DNA from: Eubacteriaceae bacterium
Lineage (GTDB): Bacteria > Bacillota > Clostridia > Peptostreptococcales > Anaerovoracaceae
NCBI GenBank assembly: GCA_022652985.1
Contig: JALCRY010000001.1
Span: forward strand, 62,001-126,000
Direction of reading: 5' to 3'
DNA: 64,000 nt
The number at the start of each line of letters is the position of its first letter. Within the stretch, counting starts at the first letter, position 1. This document shows positions 9,854 through 20,339 of this stretch, one piece after another. The notes beneath the pieces were generated by a model that did no database searches, was not told the DNA's origin, and saw only the letters and a list, made by a program, of their open reading frames with translations. Position numbers and translations under genes: made by a program.

Positions 9854-12800
9854 ATGGCGTTCACACACCTTCATCTGCATACACAATACAGTCTTCTCGA
9901 CGGCGACGCAGTCATCGGGAAAGTTGTTGCGCGCGCAAAAGAGCTTGGTATGGATTCGCTGGCGATCACTGATCACGGCGCCATGTACGGTGTGATCGAT
10001 TTTTACCGAGAATGCCGGAAACAGGGCATCAAACCTGTTATAGGCTGTGAGGTATATACTGCGGCCAGATCGCATCTCGAAAAGGATGCGGACCGTGACA
10101 GGCAGATGCATCATCTCCTGCTGCTGGCTGAAAACAATGAAGGCTACAGAAACCTGATCAAAATAGTTTCCATCGGCTTTACTGAGGGATTTTATTACAA
10201 ACCGCGTATAGACAAAGATGTTCTGAGACGTTACAGCAAAGGCATCATCGCAACTTCGGCATGTCTGGCAGGGGATGTACAGCAGCATCTTCTTCTGAGA
10301 GATTACGAAGGAGCGAAGAACGAAGCACTCGAATATCTGGAAATATTCGGCGAAGGCAATTTTTTCCTGGAGCTGCAGGATCAGGGCCTCGACGAAGAGG
10401 CGCGGATATTCCCGGATATGATGAAGCTGCACGAAGAGACGGGCATTCCGTTTATTGCCACGAATGATGTCCATTACGTGAAACGCGAAGATGCGAAGGT
10501 ACATGATGTCCTGCTCTGCATACAGACAGCTTCGACGATCGATGAGGAAAACCGCATGCGTTTCCCGAATGATCAGTTCTATCTGAAGAGCGAGGACGAG
10601 ATGCGTTCTCTTTTCGCCGGCGTGCCGGAAGCAATAGAAAATACGCATAAGATAGCTGAAAGATGCAACGTCGAATTTGAATTCGGCAAGCTCCACCTGC
10701 CGGAATTTGTTCCGCCGGAAGGCATGGACAATAAAACATATCTCAGGAGTCTTTGTGAAAGCGGCTTCGCAGACAGATATCCGGAGGCGGATCAGACGCT
10801 GCGCGACAGGCTCGAATATGAGCTTTCAACGATAGAAAATATGGGCTATGTGGAGTATTTCCTTATAGTCTGGGATTTTATCAACTACGCGAAATCGAAC
10901 GGCATCATGGTAGGACCGGGCAGAGGTTCGGCGGCGGGCAGCATCGTGTCTTACTGCCTCAGAATAACCGATATCGATCCGATCAAATATAATCTTATTT
11001 TCGAGAGATTTCTGAATCCCGAGAGAGTGAGCATGCCGGATATCGATGTCGATTTCTGCTATGAGAGAAGACATGAAGTCATCGAGTATGTGCAGAGAAA
11101 GTACGGAGCCGATCACGTGGCTCAGATCGTGACTTTCGGTACGATGAAAGCGAAGCTCGCCGTCCGCGATGTCGGGAGAGTCATGAATGTCAGCTACGGT
11201 GAAACCGATGCGATCGCCAAGGCGATACCTAACCAGCTGGGCATGACGATAGATAAGGCGCTGCAGATGAATCCCGAGCTGAAGCTGAAGTATCAGCAGG
11301 ATGCCGGAGCCAGAAAACTCATAGATGTATCCAGGGCGCTGGAAGGTATGCCGAGGCATGCCTCGACACATGCGGCGGGCGTCGTCATTACGAGAGATCC
11401 CGTGGATGAATATGTTCCGCTGACACTGACGGAAAAAGGCCCGGCTACTCAGTTCTCGATGACTACTATCGAAGAGCTGGGACTGCTGAAAATGGATTTT
11501 CTGGGGCTGCGCAATCTGACGATCATACGCGACGCGCTGGAAATGATCAAAGCGAATCACGGGGTTTCGATAGATTTTTCGAAGATGGAATACGACGACA
11601 GCGAGGTCTATGAAATGATTTCGCAGGGGAATACCGACGGAGTGTTCCAGCTGGAAAGCGACGGAATGAAATCGTTCATGAAGAATCTCCGGCCGGACTG
11701 CTTTGAAGATATCATAGCAGGCATCGCGCTCTACAGACCGGGCCCGATGGCTTCGATACCGACGTATATAGACAACAAAAAACACCCGGGACATATCTCG
11801 TATATAGACCCGAGTCTCGAACCGATCCTGTCCGTAACGTACGGCTGCATGGTGTATCAGGAGCAGGTAATGCAGATCGTCAGAGATCTGGCCGGCTACA
11901 GTTTCGGAAGGTCGGATCTTGTCCGCCGGGCCATGAGCAAAAAGAAGATGGAAGTAATGCTTCAGGAAAAAGAAGTGTTCATCCACGGGCAGCTGGGCGA
12001 AAACGATGAAGTGATAATACCGGGTGCGGTCAGGAACGGTGTCCCGGAGGCCGCCGCGGAAGAGATCTACAACCAGATGGTCAGCTTTGCCTCATACGCT
12101 TTCAACAAATCGCATGCGGCCGCTTATGCTGTAATAGGTTATGAGACCGGTTTCCTGAAGGTGCATTATCCCGCGGAATTCATGGCAGCGCTGATGTCGA
12201 ACGTCATGGGGGACTCGTCGCAGATCTCCGGATATATCAGGAACTGCACCGATATGGGCATAGAGGTGCTGCCGCCTGATGTGAATACCTGCGGAAGAAA
12301 GTTTACTGTCGTGGACGGCAAAATAAGATTCGGTCTTCAGGCGATAAAAAATGTCGGTGAAGGCGTGATAGACGCGATCATCGAGGCGCGCGAAACCAAA
12401 GGCATACCGCACGATCTGTTCGAATTCATTGACGGACTGGACGTGCATAAGATAAATAAATCCGCTGTGGAAAGCCTGATAAAGTCAGGTGCTACGGCTT
12501 CTCTCGAAGGCAATCGGGCACAGCAGCTGAGCATATATGCGCAGCTGATAGAATCGGCTCAGAATGATTCGCGGAAGAATATTGCCGGGCAGCTGTCGCT
12601 GTTCCAGACTAACGCTGAAGCGATGGATACAGATGCGGCGCGGGCCAAACTGCCGCGGACAGCGGAATTCGACAAAAAGATACTCTCCGCGATGGAGAAA
12701 GAAATGCTGGGCGTGTATATTACCGACCACCCGCTGAAAGAATACGAGCAGACGCTGAAAAAGATCGTGACGGTCACATCGGCACAGCTCGCGGCAGCGG

Positions 12801-13351
12801 CGGACAAAGATGACGAAACGGCAGAAGCAGAAAGTCCGGGCAGACGGCTGTATGACGGACAGAACGTTACTGCGGCGGGCATCATCACGGGTAAGCGCAC
12901 GCTTATTACCAAATCAAATAAAATGATGGCATTCGTGCAGATGGAAGACCTTTACGGCGAAGCGGAGGTCATAGTGTTCCCGAACATTTATGAGCAGTGC
13001 AGTATGCTGATAAAGGAGGATGCGGTCATCGTCGTCGAGGGCAGGCTCAATTTCAAGGAAGACGAGTCGCCTAAGATCATAGCGCAGACGGTACGGCCTA
13101 TTGAACAGATGGAGGAAAGCGGCGCGTCAAAACCGATAAAATTCCGGATACCGGGCGATGCTGATCCTGATGCTGTACTGAATGAGCTGACGGGTATTAT
13201 GAAGAGACACAGAGGGAGCACGCCGGTGCTGATATACGTGCCGGGCAGGAAAGTCATGCGTGCTTCGGAGTCGATGCGGGTCGACGGCGGCGCGGAACTT
13301 ATCGCGGCCGCGCAGGAACTGCTCGGATATGAAAATGTCAAGACAGAATAA
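9854..13351 (+). CDS. dnaE: DNA polymerase III alpha subunit DnaE
   Basis: PHP start FTHLHLHTQYSLLDG; GPGRGSAAGSIVSYCL, PDIDVDFCYERR; ~1165 aa. Confidence 0.97.
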   Translation: MAFTHLHLHTQYSLLDGDAVIGKVVARAKELGMDSLAITDHGAMYGVIDFYRECRKQGIKPVIGCEVYTAARSHLEKDADRDRQMHHLLLLAENNEGYRNLIKIVSIGFTEGFYYKPRIDKDVLRRYSKGIIATSACLAGDVQQHLLLRDYEGAKNEALEYLEIFGEGNFFLELQDQGLDEEARIFPDMMKLHEETGIPFIATNDVHYVKREDAKVHDVLLCIQTASTIDEENRMRFPNDQFYLKSEDEMRSLFAGVPEAIENTHKIAERCNVEFEFGKLHLPEFVPPEGMDNKTYLRSLCESGFADRYPEADQTLRDRLEYELSTIENMGYVEYFLIVWDFINYAKSNGIMVGPGRGSAAGSIVSYCLRITDIDPIKYNLIFERFLNPERVSMPDIDVDFCYERRHEVIEYVQRKYGADHVAQIVTFGTMKAKLAVRDVGRVMNVSYGETDAIAKAIPNQLGMTIDKALQMNPELKLKYQQDAGARKLIDVSRALEGMPRHASTHAAGVVITRDPVDEYVPLTLTEKGPATQFSMTTIEELGLLKMDFLGLRNLTIIRDALEMIKANHGVSIDFSKMEYDDSEVYEMISQGNTDGVFQLESDGMKSFMKNLRPDCFEDIIAGIALYRPGPMASIPTYIDNKKHPGHISYIDPSLEPILSVTYGCMVYQEQVMQIVRDLAGYSFGRSDLVRRAMSKKKMEVMLQEKEVFIHGQLGENDEVIIPGAVRNGVPEAAAEEIYNQMVSFASYAFNKSHAAAYAVIGYETGFLKVHYPAEFMAALMSNVMGDSSQISGYIRNCTDMGIEVLPPDVNTCGRKFTVVDGKIRFGLQAIKNVGEGVIDAIIEARETKGIPHDLFEFIDGLDVHKINKSAVESLIKSGATASLEGNRAQQLSIYAQLIESAQNDSRKNIAGQLSLFQTNAEAMDTDAARAKLPRTAEFDKKILSAMEKEMLGVYITDHPLKEYEQTLKKIVTVTSAQLAAAADKDDETAEAESPGRRLYDGQNVTAAGIITGKRTLITKSNKMMAFVQMEDLYGEAEVIVFPNIYEQCSMLIKEDAVIVVEGRLNFKEDESPKIIAQTVRPIEQMEESGASKPIKFRIPGDADPDAVLNELTGIMKRHRGSTPVLIYVPGRKVMRASESMRVDGGAELIAAAQELLGYENVKTE

Positions 13352-13369
13352 GGGAAAAGGAGACAGAAT

Positions 13370-14332
13370 ATGAAAAGAATAGGATTACTTACCAGCGGAG
13401 GAGACGCTCCGGGAATGAACGCGGCGATACGCGCAGTCGTCAGGACCGCTTATACTAAAGGAATAGAAACAGTCGGGATACTCAGAGGCTACGAGGGACT
13501 GATAGAAGACGATATGATCACGCTGACGAGAGAATCTGTCGGAGATATCATTCAGAACGGCGGCACGATCCTCAAGACGGCCAGGAGCGAACGCTTTAAG
13601 TCGTATTTCGGACAGGACAAGGCGATCGAGAATCTCAACAAACATAATATAGATGCACTTGTCGTATGCGGCGGAGACGGCAGCTTCCGCGGCGCCTGCG
13701 ATCTCTCGAAGAAAGGCGTGCTCGTGATGGGAGTACCATGTACGATCGACAATGACCAGGGCTACACCGACTACACGATCGGCTTTGATACGGCTGTGAA
13801 TACAGTTCTCGACGCTGTGAGCAAGATCAGAGATACGGCTTCCTCGCACGACAGAACGACAATCGTCGAGGTCATGGGCAGAGAATGCGGAGATATAGCA
13901 CTTTACGCGGGCCTTACAGGAGGTGCGGATTATATCCTGATACCTGAGGTCCCTGTAGATACCGGCGCTGTGATCGAAAAGGTCAAAGAAGGCGTAAAAA
14001 GGAACAAGAATCACTGCATCATCATCAAAGCCGAGGGAGTCGATATTTCCACGGCTGATCTCTGCGATGTCGTGGCGGACGGTACGGGCCAGGAAGTCCG
14101 TTCAGTCGTGCTTGCATATCTGCAGAGAGGCGGTTCGCCTTCTGCCAAGGACAGGATGCTGGCCAGTCTTACAGGCAGCAGAGCGGTCGAACTGATAGAT
14201 CAGGACAGCTCGAGCAGAGCGATCGGTATCACAGGCAACGAGATTGCCGATATCAGCATTGAAGAAGCAGTTTCCATAAAGAGGCAGGTGAATCTTGAGC
14301 TCCTGAGCCTTATAGACAATCTATCGAAATGA
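13370..14332 (+). CDS. pfkA: ATP-dependent 6-phosphofructokinase
   Basis: IGLLTSGGDAPGMNAAIRAVVR, GGDGSFRGA, PCTIDND. Confidence 0.97.
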   Translation: MKRIGLLTSGGDAPGMNAAIRAVVRTAYTKGIETVGILRGYEGLIEDDMITLTRESVGDIIQNGGTILKTARSERFKSYFGQDKAIENLNKHNIDALVVCGGDGSFRGACDLSKKGVLVMGVPCTIDNDQGYTDYTIGFDTAVNTVLDAVSKIRDTASSHDRTTIVEVMGRECGDIALYAGLTGGADYILIPEVPVDTGAVIEKVKEGVKRNKNHCIIIKAEGVDISTADLCDVVADGTGQEVRSVVLAYLQRGGSPSAKDRMLASLTGSRAVELIDQDSSSRAIGITGNEIADISIEEAVSIKRQVNLELLSLIDNLSK

Positions 14333-15603
14333 CACAGAAATCTCTGAAGGAAAGAATTGAAAAAATCATTACCGATTTTCTGGGGCTGGCGGGCGGCATG
14401 ATCAAGTGGCTGATGATTTCCGTGATCGTCGGCGGCATAGGCGGCGGCATGGGAACGATCTTCGTATATTCCGTCAATACGGCGGATGCTTTTTTCGCGG
14501 CTAACAGATGGATGATATACGTACTGCCTGCAGGCGGGCTCCTGATAGCGTTAATGTATAATCTCGCCGGCATCAAAACGGTAAAAGGCGTGAGCAGGAT
14601 GATGGATCAGGTGAGAAGGGACGACGATCTTTCGCCTGTTTACATACCGATCATTTTCGGCAGTACGATACTGACTCATATCGGAGGAGGTTCCGCAGGC
14701 AGAGAAGGGGCGGCGCTCCAGATCGGCGGTTCAATAGGAGAAGGCATCGGCCATCTGTTTCAGATGGATGAAAGCGATATGTCTATAATGGTGCTGAGCG
14801 GATCTGCGGCCATGTTCTCGGCTCTTTTCTGCGCACCGCTGACCGCGACGATCTTTGCGATGGAAGTAATAAGCGTGGGTGTCATGTATTACGGCGCCTT
14901 GCTGCCGTGTCTGGCGTCATCGCTGGTCGCGTATGCGATAGCCAGGATAGCGGGACTGAACGGAGAACCGTGGGGTTTCCTCAACATGCCGGATCTGGAT
15001 ATCATTATTATCCTCAAGGTCGCAGTGCTCGGACTGATATGCGCCGTGGCGTCTGTCATGATAGTGATGGCTTTTGATCATACGGGCAGGTTTTTCCGGA
15101 CGCATCTGCAGAACAGATATTTGAGGCTTCTGGCCGGCGGAGCGATAATGATCGTCCTGACACTGCTGTTTCCTTCGGGAGACTTCAACGGTTCCGGCAT
15201 GAATGTCATAACGCAGGCGCTGCACGGCAGCGCAGACTGGTATGATTTCCTGATCAAGCTGGTGTTTACAGCACTCTGTCTGGGGACAGGCTACAAGGGC
15301 GGCGAGATAGTGCCGACGTTCTATATCGGTGCAGCCCTGGGATGTACTGTCGGAGGACTTCTGGGGTTAGACCCGGGATTCGCCGCGTCGATAGGAATAG
15401 TGGCAACTTTCTGCGGAGCAGTCAACTGCCCGATAGCGTCGATAATATTGGGTATTGAATTTTTCGGCGGAGGGGGTATTATATATTACGCCACCGCATG
15501 CGCGGTAAGCTTTTTAATGAGCGGTTATTACAGCCTGTACGGAAGCCAGAAAATAATGTACAGCAAAACGACGGCTAAGTTTATCAATAAACGGGCCAAA
15601 TGA
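14329..15603 (+). CDS. ClC-type voltage-gated chloride channel/antiporter
   Basis: GGGSAGREGAALQIGGSIGEGIG and GYKGGEIVPTFYIGAALG; ATGA overlap with pfkA. Confidence 0.93.
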   Translation: MTQKSLKERIEKIITDFLGLAGGMIKWLMISVIVGGIGGGMGTIFVYSVNTADAFFAANRWMIYVLPAGGLLIALMYNLAGIKTVKGVSRMMDQVRRDDDLSPVYIPIIFGSTILTHIGGGSAGREGAALQIGGSIGEGIGHLFQMDESDMSIMVLSGSAAMFSALFCAPLTATIFAMEVISVGVMYYGALLPCLASSLVAYAIARIAGLNGEPWGFLNMPDLDIIIILKVAVLGLICAVASVMIVMAFDHTGRFFRTHLQNRYLRLLAGGAIMIVLTLLFPSGDFNGSGMNVITQALHGSADWYDFLIKLVFTALCLGTGYKGGEIVPTFYIGAALGCTVGGLLGLDPGFAASIGIVATFCGAVNCPIASIILGIEFFGGGGIIYYATACAVSFLMSGYYSLYGSQKIMYSKTTAKFINKRAK

Positions 15604-15617
15604 GATGAGGGAATGAA

Positions 15618-16352
15618 ATGTTTATCAATATTAACGGCATCAATATGTTCTACAGGAAAGCCGGCAGCGGCAGGCCTGTCATAATGATGCACGGCAACGG
15701 ACAAAGCAGCGCCGTTTTTGACGAGGCTGTGGAAGTTCTGAAGGACGTCTGTACTGTTTACACGCCTGATTCAAGAGGCCACGGGCAGACGAGTTATCTT
15801 AATGATCAGGAAGAAGCCGCGGATGAGGAAAGAAGAGCGCGTGAGGCCCTGGCGCCTGAGGGCGCCATCAGCAGAGGCGAACTTTCTTATGATGTAATGG
15901 CGGATGACATGATCGCTTTCATCGATGCGCTCGGCATCGAGAAGCCTGTTATATACGGATTCAGCGACGGCGGCATTATAGCTCTTATCATGACGATAAA
16001 AAGACCTGATATCCCGTGCCGGCTCATGGTCAGCGGCGTGAACGTCGAACCGGAAGGCATTGATGACAAGTATTTCCGCAGCATAAAAGTTACACATTTC
16101 CTGACAAGATCGAAGAAGAAGAAACTCATGCTGGACCAGCCGCATATTTCAGCGGCGGAACTGGGAACGATCAAAGTGCCGACGGTACTTCTTGCAGGCG
16201 AACATGACCTGATAAAGCCGGAACATCTTCAGTATATCACGGATTGCATACCGACCTGCAGACTCAAGATACTCAAGGGAGAGGACCATACCAGCTATGT
16301 TATGCACAGTACAAAAATAGCTGATATGCTTAGAGAATTTATGTCATTATGA
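15618..16352 (+). CDS. Alpha/beta hydrolase
   Basis: MHGNGQSSAVFDE, GFSDGGIIAL nucleophile elbow, GEDHTSYV. Confidence 0.88.
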   Translation: MFININGINMFYRKAGSGRPVIMMHGNGQSSAVFDEAVEVLKDVCTVYTPDSRGHGQTSYLNDQEEAADEERRAREALAPEGAISRGELSYDVMADDMIAFIDALGIEKPVIYGFSDGGIIALIMTIKRPDIPCRLMVSGVNVEPEGIDDKYFRSIKVTHFLTRSKKKKLMLDQPHISAAELGTIKVPTVLLAGEHDLIKPEHLQYITDCIPTCRLKILKGEDHTSYVMHSTKIADMLREFMSL

Positions 16353-16353
16353 T

Positions 16354-17580
16354 ATGGAAGACAGAGTAATATTACATTGCGATATGAACGGTTTTTTCGC
16401 CTCGGTGGAGCTTCTGGAAAGACCCGATCTGAAAAACGTGCCCATGGCGGTCTGCGGAAATCCGGAGAACCGCCACGGTATTATTTTGGCTAAAAATGAG
16501 CCTGCGAAAAAGCTGGGAGTAGTGACGGCTGAAACCATCTGGCAGGCCAGACAGAAGTGTCCCGACCTGGTGTGCGTCCCGCCGCATATGAGGAAATACA
16601 AACATTACAGCAGACTGATCAACGAGATCTACGGGCAGTATACTGATATGGTCGAACCGTTTTCGATCGACGAATCATGGCTGGATGTGACGGGGAGCAG
16701 AAGACTTTTCGGCACGGGCGAGGAAATAGGGAATGAAATCAGGTCGAGGGTCAGAAATGAACTCGGCCTTACACTGTCCGTCGGCGTTTCGTTCAATAAG
16801 ATATTTGCGAAGATGGGCAGCGAATATAAAAAACCTGATGCGACTACTGTTATTTCCCGGGAAAATTACCGGGATATCCTCTGGCCTCTGCCGGCGGGAG
16901 AGTTTTTCTTTGTCGGCAAAGCGACAGCTGCGAAGCTGAAAGCGAACGGCATCAAAACGATAGGCGATATCGCGCAGTCCGACATTACTCTTCTGACAGC
17001 TCTTCTCGGAAAAATGGGAGGGGACCTTTTTCGTTACGCGAACGGCCTCGACGACAGTCCCGTGGCCCATGATTATGAGCGCCGGAAAATCAAATCAGTG
17101 GGGAACGGGATAACTTTCAGAAGAAATCTCGAAACGGAAGACGATATACGAGTGGCAGTGATCGGACTTGCCGACAGGATATCGGCGCGTCTCAGAAAGC
17201 TGGAAATGAAGGCCGGCGGCATCAAAGTAGATATCAAGGATCCGTCGTTCAAAACGATTTCCCGGCAGATCCAGCTCGAATATTCCACAGATCTTCCCGA
17301 CGAGATCGCGGAGGCTGCTCTGGATATAATACATGCTTCCTGGAGGAAACGCGATCCTATCAGACTGCTGACGATAACCGGCATCAATCTGAGCGACGGG
17401 GAAGATCCGGAGCAGATATCTCTGTTCGGAACGAATGAAAAGGACCGCGAGAAATCGGTCAAAGTCGCCAGGACGATCGACGATATCAGAGATAAATACG
17501 GTTCTTCCGCCATTTCTTTCGGGCGTACGATCAATAATGATCTCGGGGTCGATGAAGATCCTCATGATACAAAAGAGTAA
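16354..17580 (+). CDS. dinB: DNA polymerase IV (Y family)
   Basis: HCDMNGFFASVELLERP, FSIDESWLDVTG, LSVGVSFNKIFAKMGSEYKKP. Confidence 0.93.
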   Translation: MEDRVILHCDMNGFFASVELLERPDLKNVPMAVCGNPENRHGIILAKNEPAKKLGVVTAETIWQARQKCPDLVCVPPHMRKYKHYSRLINEIYGQYTDMVEPFSIDESWLDVTGSRRLFGTGEEIGNEIRSRVRNELGLTLSVGVSFNKIFAKMGSEYKKPDATTVISRENYRDILWPLPAGEFFFVGKATAAKLKANGIKTIGDIAQSDITLLTALLGKMGGDLFRYANGLDDSPVAHDYERRKIKSVGNGITFRRNLETEDDIRVAVIGLADRISARLRKLEMKAGGIKVDIKDPSFKTISRQIQLEYSTDLPDEIAEAALDIIHASWRKRDPIRLLTITGINLSDGEDPEQISLFGTNEKDREKSVKVARTIDDIRDKYGSSAISFGRTINNDLGVDEDPHDTKE

Positions 17581-17661
17581 AACAAAACAGCGGCCCGGAA
17601 GATCCGAAACGCTGTCAGTGAATTGAGAACGATACAATTATGTATCTATGGTTGTCTTTAT

Positions 17662-18081
17662 TTATTTTGCGCTGAACACGCCTTTGCTGACTGTATACTT
17701 GCCTGCTGTGCCCTTGACTTTGACTCCGCTTACAGTGAACTGATAATTACGGTTTTTCGTCAGCCTGTCAACTTTGATGATGATCTTGGCACTGGTTTTC
17801 CTCAGTATTCCGTTCGAATAATTCTTTGTGCTGTGATAAGGCACGACTTTCGCGCTTACCGACTGAGATTTCCACGATACCGCATCTACAAAATATACTG
17901 TAACGGTTTTTTTACTTGCACTGTAGGCGACATGATCTATCAGGATCTCCGCCGACTGAGTTGTCATGTCTGCCGCTGAAGCCGCAGCCAGGGCGGATTC
18001 AGGCAGCATGCACGCCGCGCTTACACCGAATGCCATGATAATGCACAGTAAAATTGCCGTTGCTTTGCGTTTTATTCCCAT
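17662..18081 (-). CDS. Small secreted protein, unknown function
   Basis: 139 aa with signal peptide (MGIKRKATAILLCIIMAFGVSAACML..ALA); strong AAAGGAGGTG ribosome-binding site on the minus strand. Confidence 0.7.
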   Translation of the reverse strand: MGIKRKATAILLCIIMAFGVSAACMLPESALAAASAADMTTQSAEILIDHVAYSASKKTVTVYFVDAVSWKSQSVSAKVVPYHSTKNYSNGILRKTSAKIIIKVDRLTKNRNYQFTVSGVKVKGTAGKYTVSKGVFSAK

Positions 18082-18171
18082 TTTTTAACAGCACCTCCTT
18101 TACTGTGTATGCATTTCCTTGATTTACATGCTAATAATACAATATATAGATTAAAGCTACATTAAAGAAGA

Positions 18172-19551
18172 TCACATTTCTTCAGGAAGAGAGAGGATAA
18201 ACTCTGTGCCTTCCCCGAGCTCGCTCTGTACAGTAATAGTCCCGCCGTGAGCCTCGGTCATCCACTTGACCATTGAGAGCCCCAGTCCCGTGCTGTCATC
18301 TGCGGAATTCCTGGACTGGTCGACGCGGAAGAAACGCTCCCAGATCTTGTCTAAATTCTCTTTGGCGATCCCGATGCCGTCGTCTCTGACCGAGCAGATT
18401 ATGCTTTTTTCGCCGTTCTGGGCTTCACCTTCGCTGACGTTTACCCAGACGTGGCCGTTTGTCCTGCCGTATTTGATCGCATTGGAGATGAGATTGATGA
18501 ATATGCGCATGAGCATGGACTGATCGCCGACCGTTACCAGACCCGGACGCGCGCTGCATATTACAGTAATGCCTTTGGCGTCTGCTTCTTCCTGCTGCTG
18601 CTCCGAGACTATGGAAGCGAGCTCGCCGATGTCCACGGTGTCCAGATTGAGCCTGGCCGTTCCCTTGGTTGCTCTCGCTATGGCAAGAAGCTCAGAAATC
18701 AGCTGAGAAATACGCTCGGCCTGTTCCAGGACTATATACAGCGCTTCCCGCGTTTCTTCCATGGTTTCGGCATTCTCAAGCGCGAATTCGCACTGCGAGA
18801 TGATCACCGAAGTAGGAGTGCGCAGTTCATGCGACGCATCGTTGGTAAATCTTCGCTCGTTTTCGAACGAAGCCTCGAGTCTGTCGAACATGTTGTCGAA
18901 TACCCTGGCCAGTCTGTAGATTTCATCTTTGCCTTCGCCGAGGTTTATCCTCTGGGAAAGGTCGGTCCCGTCATTTATTTTGTTCGCCGATTCCGCGATC
19001 TGCCGGACAGGCTTGAACGCGCGCTTGGTGATAAAATATCCGCCGAACGCGGCAATAAGGATTATTATCGGCAGCACTATAGCAGCCAGGTAAATGAGCG
19101 TGCTGAATGTCGACTGTTCGTTGACATCGTTCACGATGCCGCGTACCCAGAAGTTGCCGTAATTGTCAAGATAGTATGTCGTATCGTAGATGAACCAGTT
19201 TTTGCCGCCGCTTTTTAGCGTCTGCGATTCGTTGGCGTTGAATTTGACTTTGCTGTTGTCGAAGCCCTGGGGAGTTTTTCCGCGGATCAGCTTCTTGTCA
19301 AGGCTGTAAACGGAGAGGTACATCCCGTCTTTGTAATAATCGAATCCGTCGCTGAAAGTAAGGGCACCGTTTTTATACAGTACATCGTTGCAGTTCTGAT
19401 CCACGAAATCTATCAGTTTGTCCTTCGACGAAGCCTTGACCATATTCTGTCCGACGTAAAAAATGAAACAGAAAGCTACCACGGCCAGCACCGCCATCAG
19501 AACAGTGAACCATATGGTGACTCTCAGTTTGATCGATAAATGTTTCATCAT
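18172..19551 (-). CDS. Two-component sensor histidine kinase
   Basis: 2 TM, HAMP, FTNDASHELRTPTSVI, N box LISNAIKYG, DDGIGIAKENLDKIWERFFRVD, TGLGLSMVKWM. Confidence 0.95.
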   Translation of the reverse strand: MMKHLSIKLRVTIWFTVLMAVLAVVAFCFIFYVGQNMVKASSKDKLIDFVDQNCNDVLYKNGALTFSDGFDYYKDGMYLSVYSLDKKLIRGKTPQGFDNSKVKFNANESQTLKSGGKNWFIYDTTYYLDNYGNFWVRGIVNDVNEQSTFSTLIYLAAIVLPIIILIAAFGGYFITKRAFKPVRQIAESANKINDGTDLSQRINLGEGKDEIYRLARVFDNMFDRLEASFENERRFTNDASHELRTPTSVIISQCEFALENAETMEETREALYIVLEQAERISQLISELLAIARATKGTARLNLDTVDIGELASIVSEQQQEEADAKGITVICSARPGLVTVGDQSMLMRIFINLISNAIKYGRTNGHVWVNVSEGEAQNGEKSIICSVRDDGIGIAKENLDKIWERFFRVDQSRNSADDSTGLGLSMVKWMTEAHGGTITVQSELGEGTEFILSLPEEM

Positions 19552-20219
19552 TCCTCCCTGAGCACATAGCCGGCACCGCGGACCGTATGGATGAGTTTGC
19601 TGCCGAAAGGCTCGTCGATCTTCACTCTGAGGTAACGGATATATACATCGACCATGTTCGAACCGCCTTCATAGTCATAGTTCCAGATATGGCGGCTGAT
19701 CTTGTCTCGCGAAAGGACCTTTTCCTTGTTGCGTATCATGTATTCCAGAATGGAGAATTCCTTGGCCGAAAGAGATATTTCAGTTTTGCCGCGCATTACT
19801 GTCCTGGCCGTGCAGTCTACTGTCAGGTCGGCAAGCTCATAAATATCATTCGTACTGTTGGAGGCTCGTCTGATGAGCGCCTTGATCCTCGCGATCAGCT
19901 CATCGAAAACAAAAGGCTTGACGAGATAGTCGTCGGCTCCCGCGTCCAGTCCGCGGACCCTGTCCTCGACGCCGTCCATCGCGGTCAGGAAAATGACCGG
20001 AGTGTCGTCGCCGTTGCTGCGGATTATTTTCAGAATATCATACCCGCTGAATCCGGGCAGCATGATGTCCAGTACGATGGCATCGTATTCGGCCATGTCG
20101 ATGTATGAAAGCGCGTCGCTCCCGTTCAGGCAGGAATCGACGGTGTAATGTTCGAGTTCGAGTTTTTTAACTATCAGTTTATTCAGATTGGGTTCGTCTT
20201 CAACTACCAGGATGCGCAT
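19548..20219 (-). CDS. OmpR-family response regulator
   Basis: MRILVVEDEPNLNKLI, VLDIMLPGFSGYDIL, DDYLVKPF, winged-helix C-terminus; overlaps the kinase start. Confidence 0.95.
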   Translation of the reverse strand: MRILVVEDEPNLNKLIVKKLELEHYTVDSCLNGSDALSYIDMAEYDAIVLDIMLPGFSGYDILKIIRSNGDDTPVIFLTAMDGVEDRVRGLDAGADDYLVKPFVFDELIARIKALIRRASNSTNDIYELADLTVDCTARTVMRGKTEISLSAKEFSILEYMIRNKEKVLSRDKISRHIWNYDYEGGSNMVDVYIRYLRVKIDEPFGSKLIHTVRGAGYVLREE

Positions 20220-20339
20220 ACATTCCTCCTTGATTTCTCATAGTATCATCTCTGAATGATTATATCATACCTTGTAATCAGGTGGAAATAATATGGTGAG
20301 CGGGTTATAATATTGTGAAGAATGAAAGGAGAAACTGCT

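Noticed and set aside
9443-10696. 417-aa minus-strand ORF opposite typA/dnaE (and similar 386-aa ORF 10826-11986, 325-aa ORF 32151-33128)
   Set aside because: Antisense to confident genes, low-complexity His/Arg/Phe-rich translations, no family signature.
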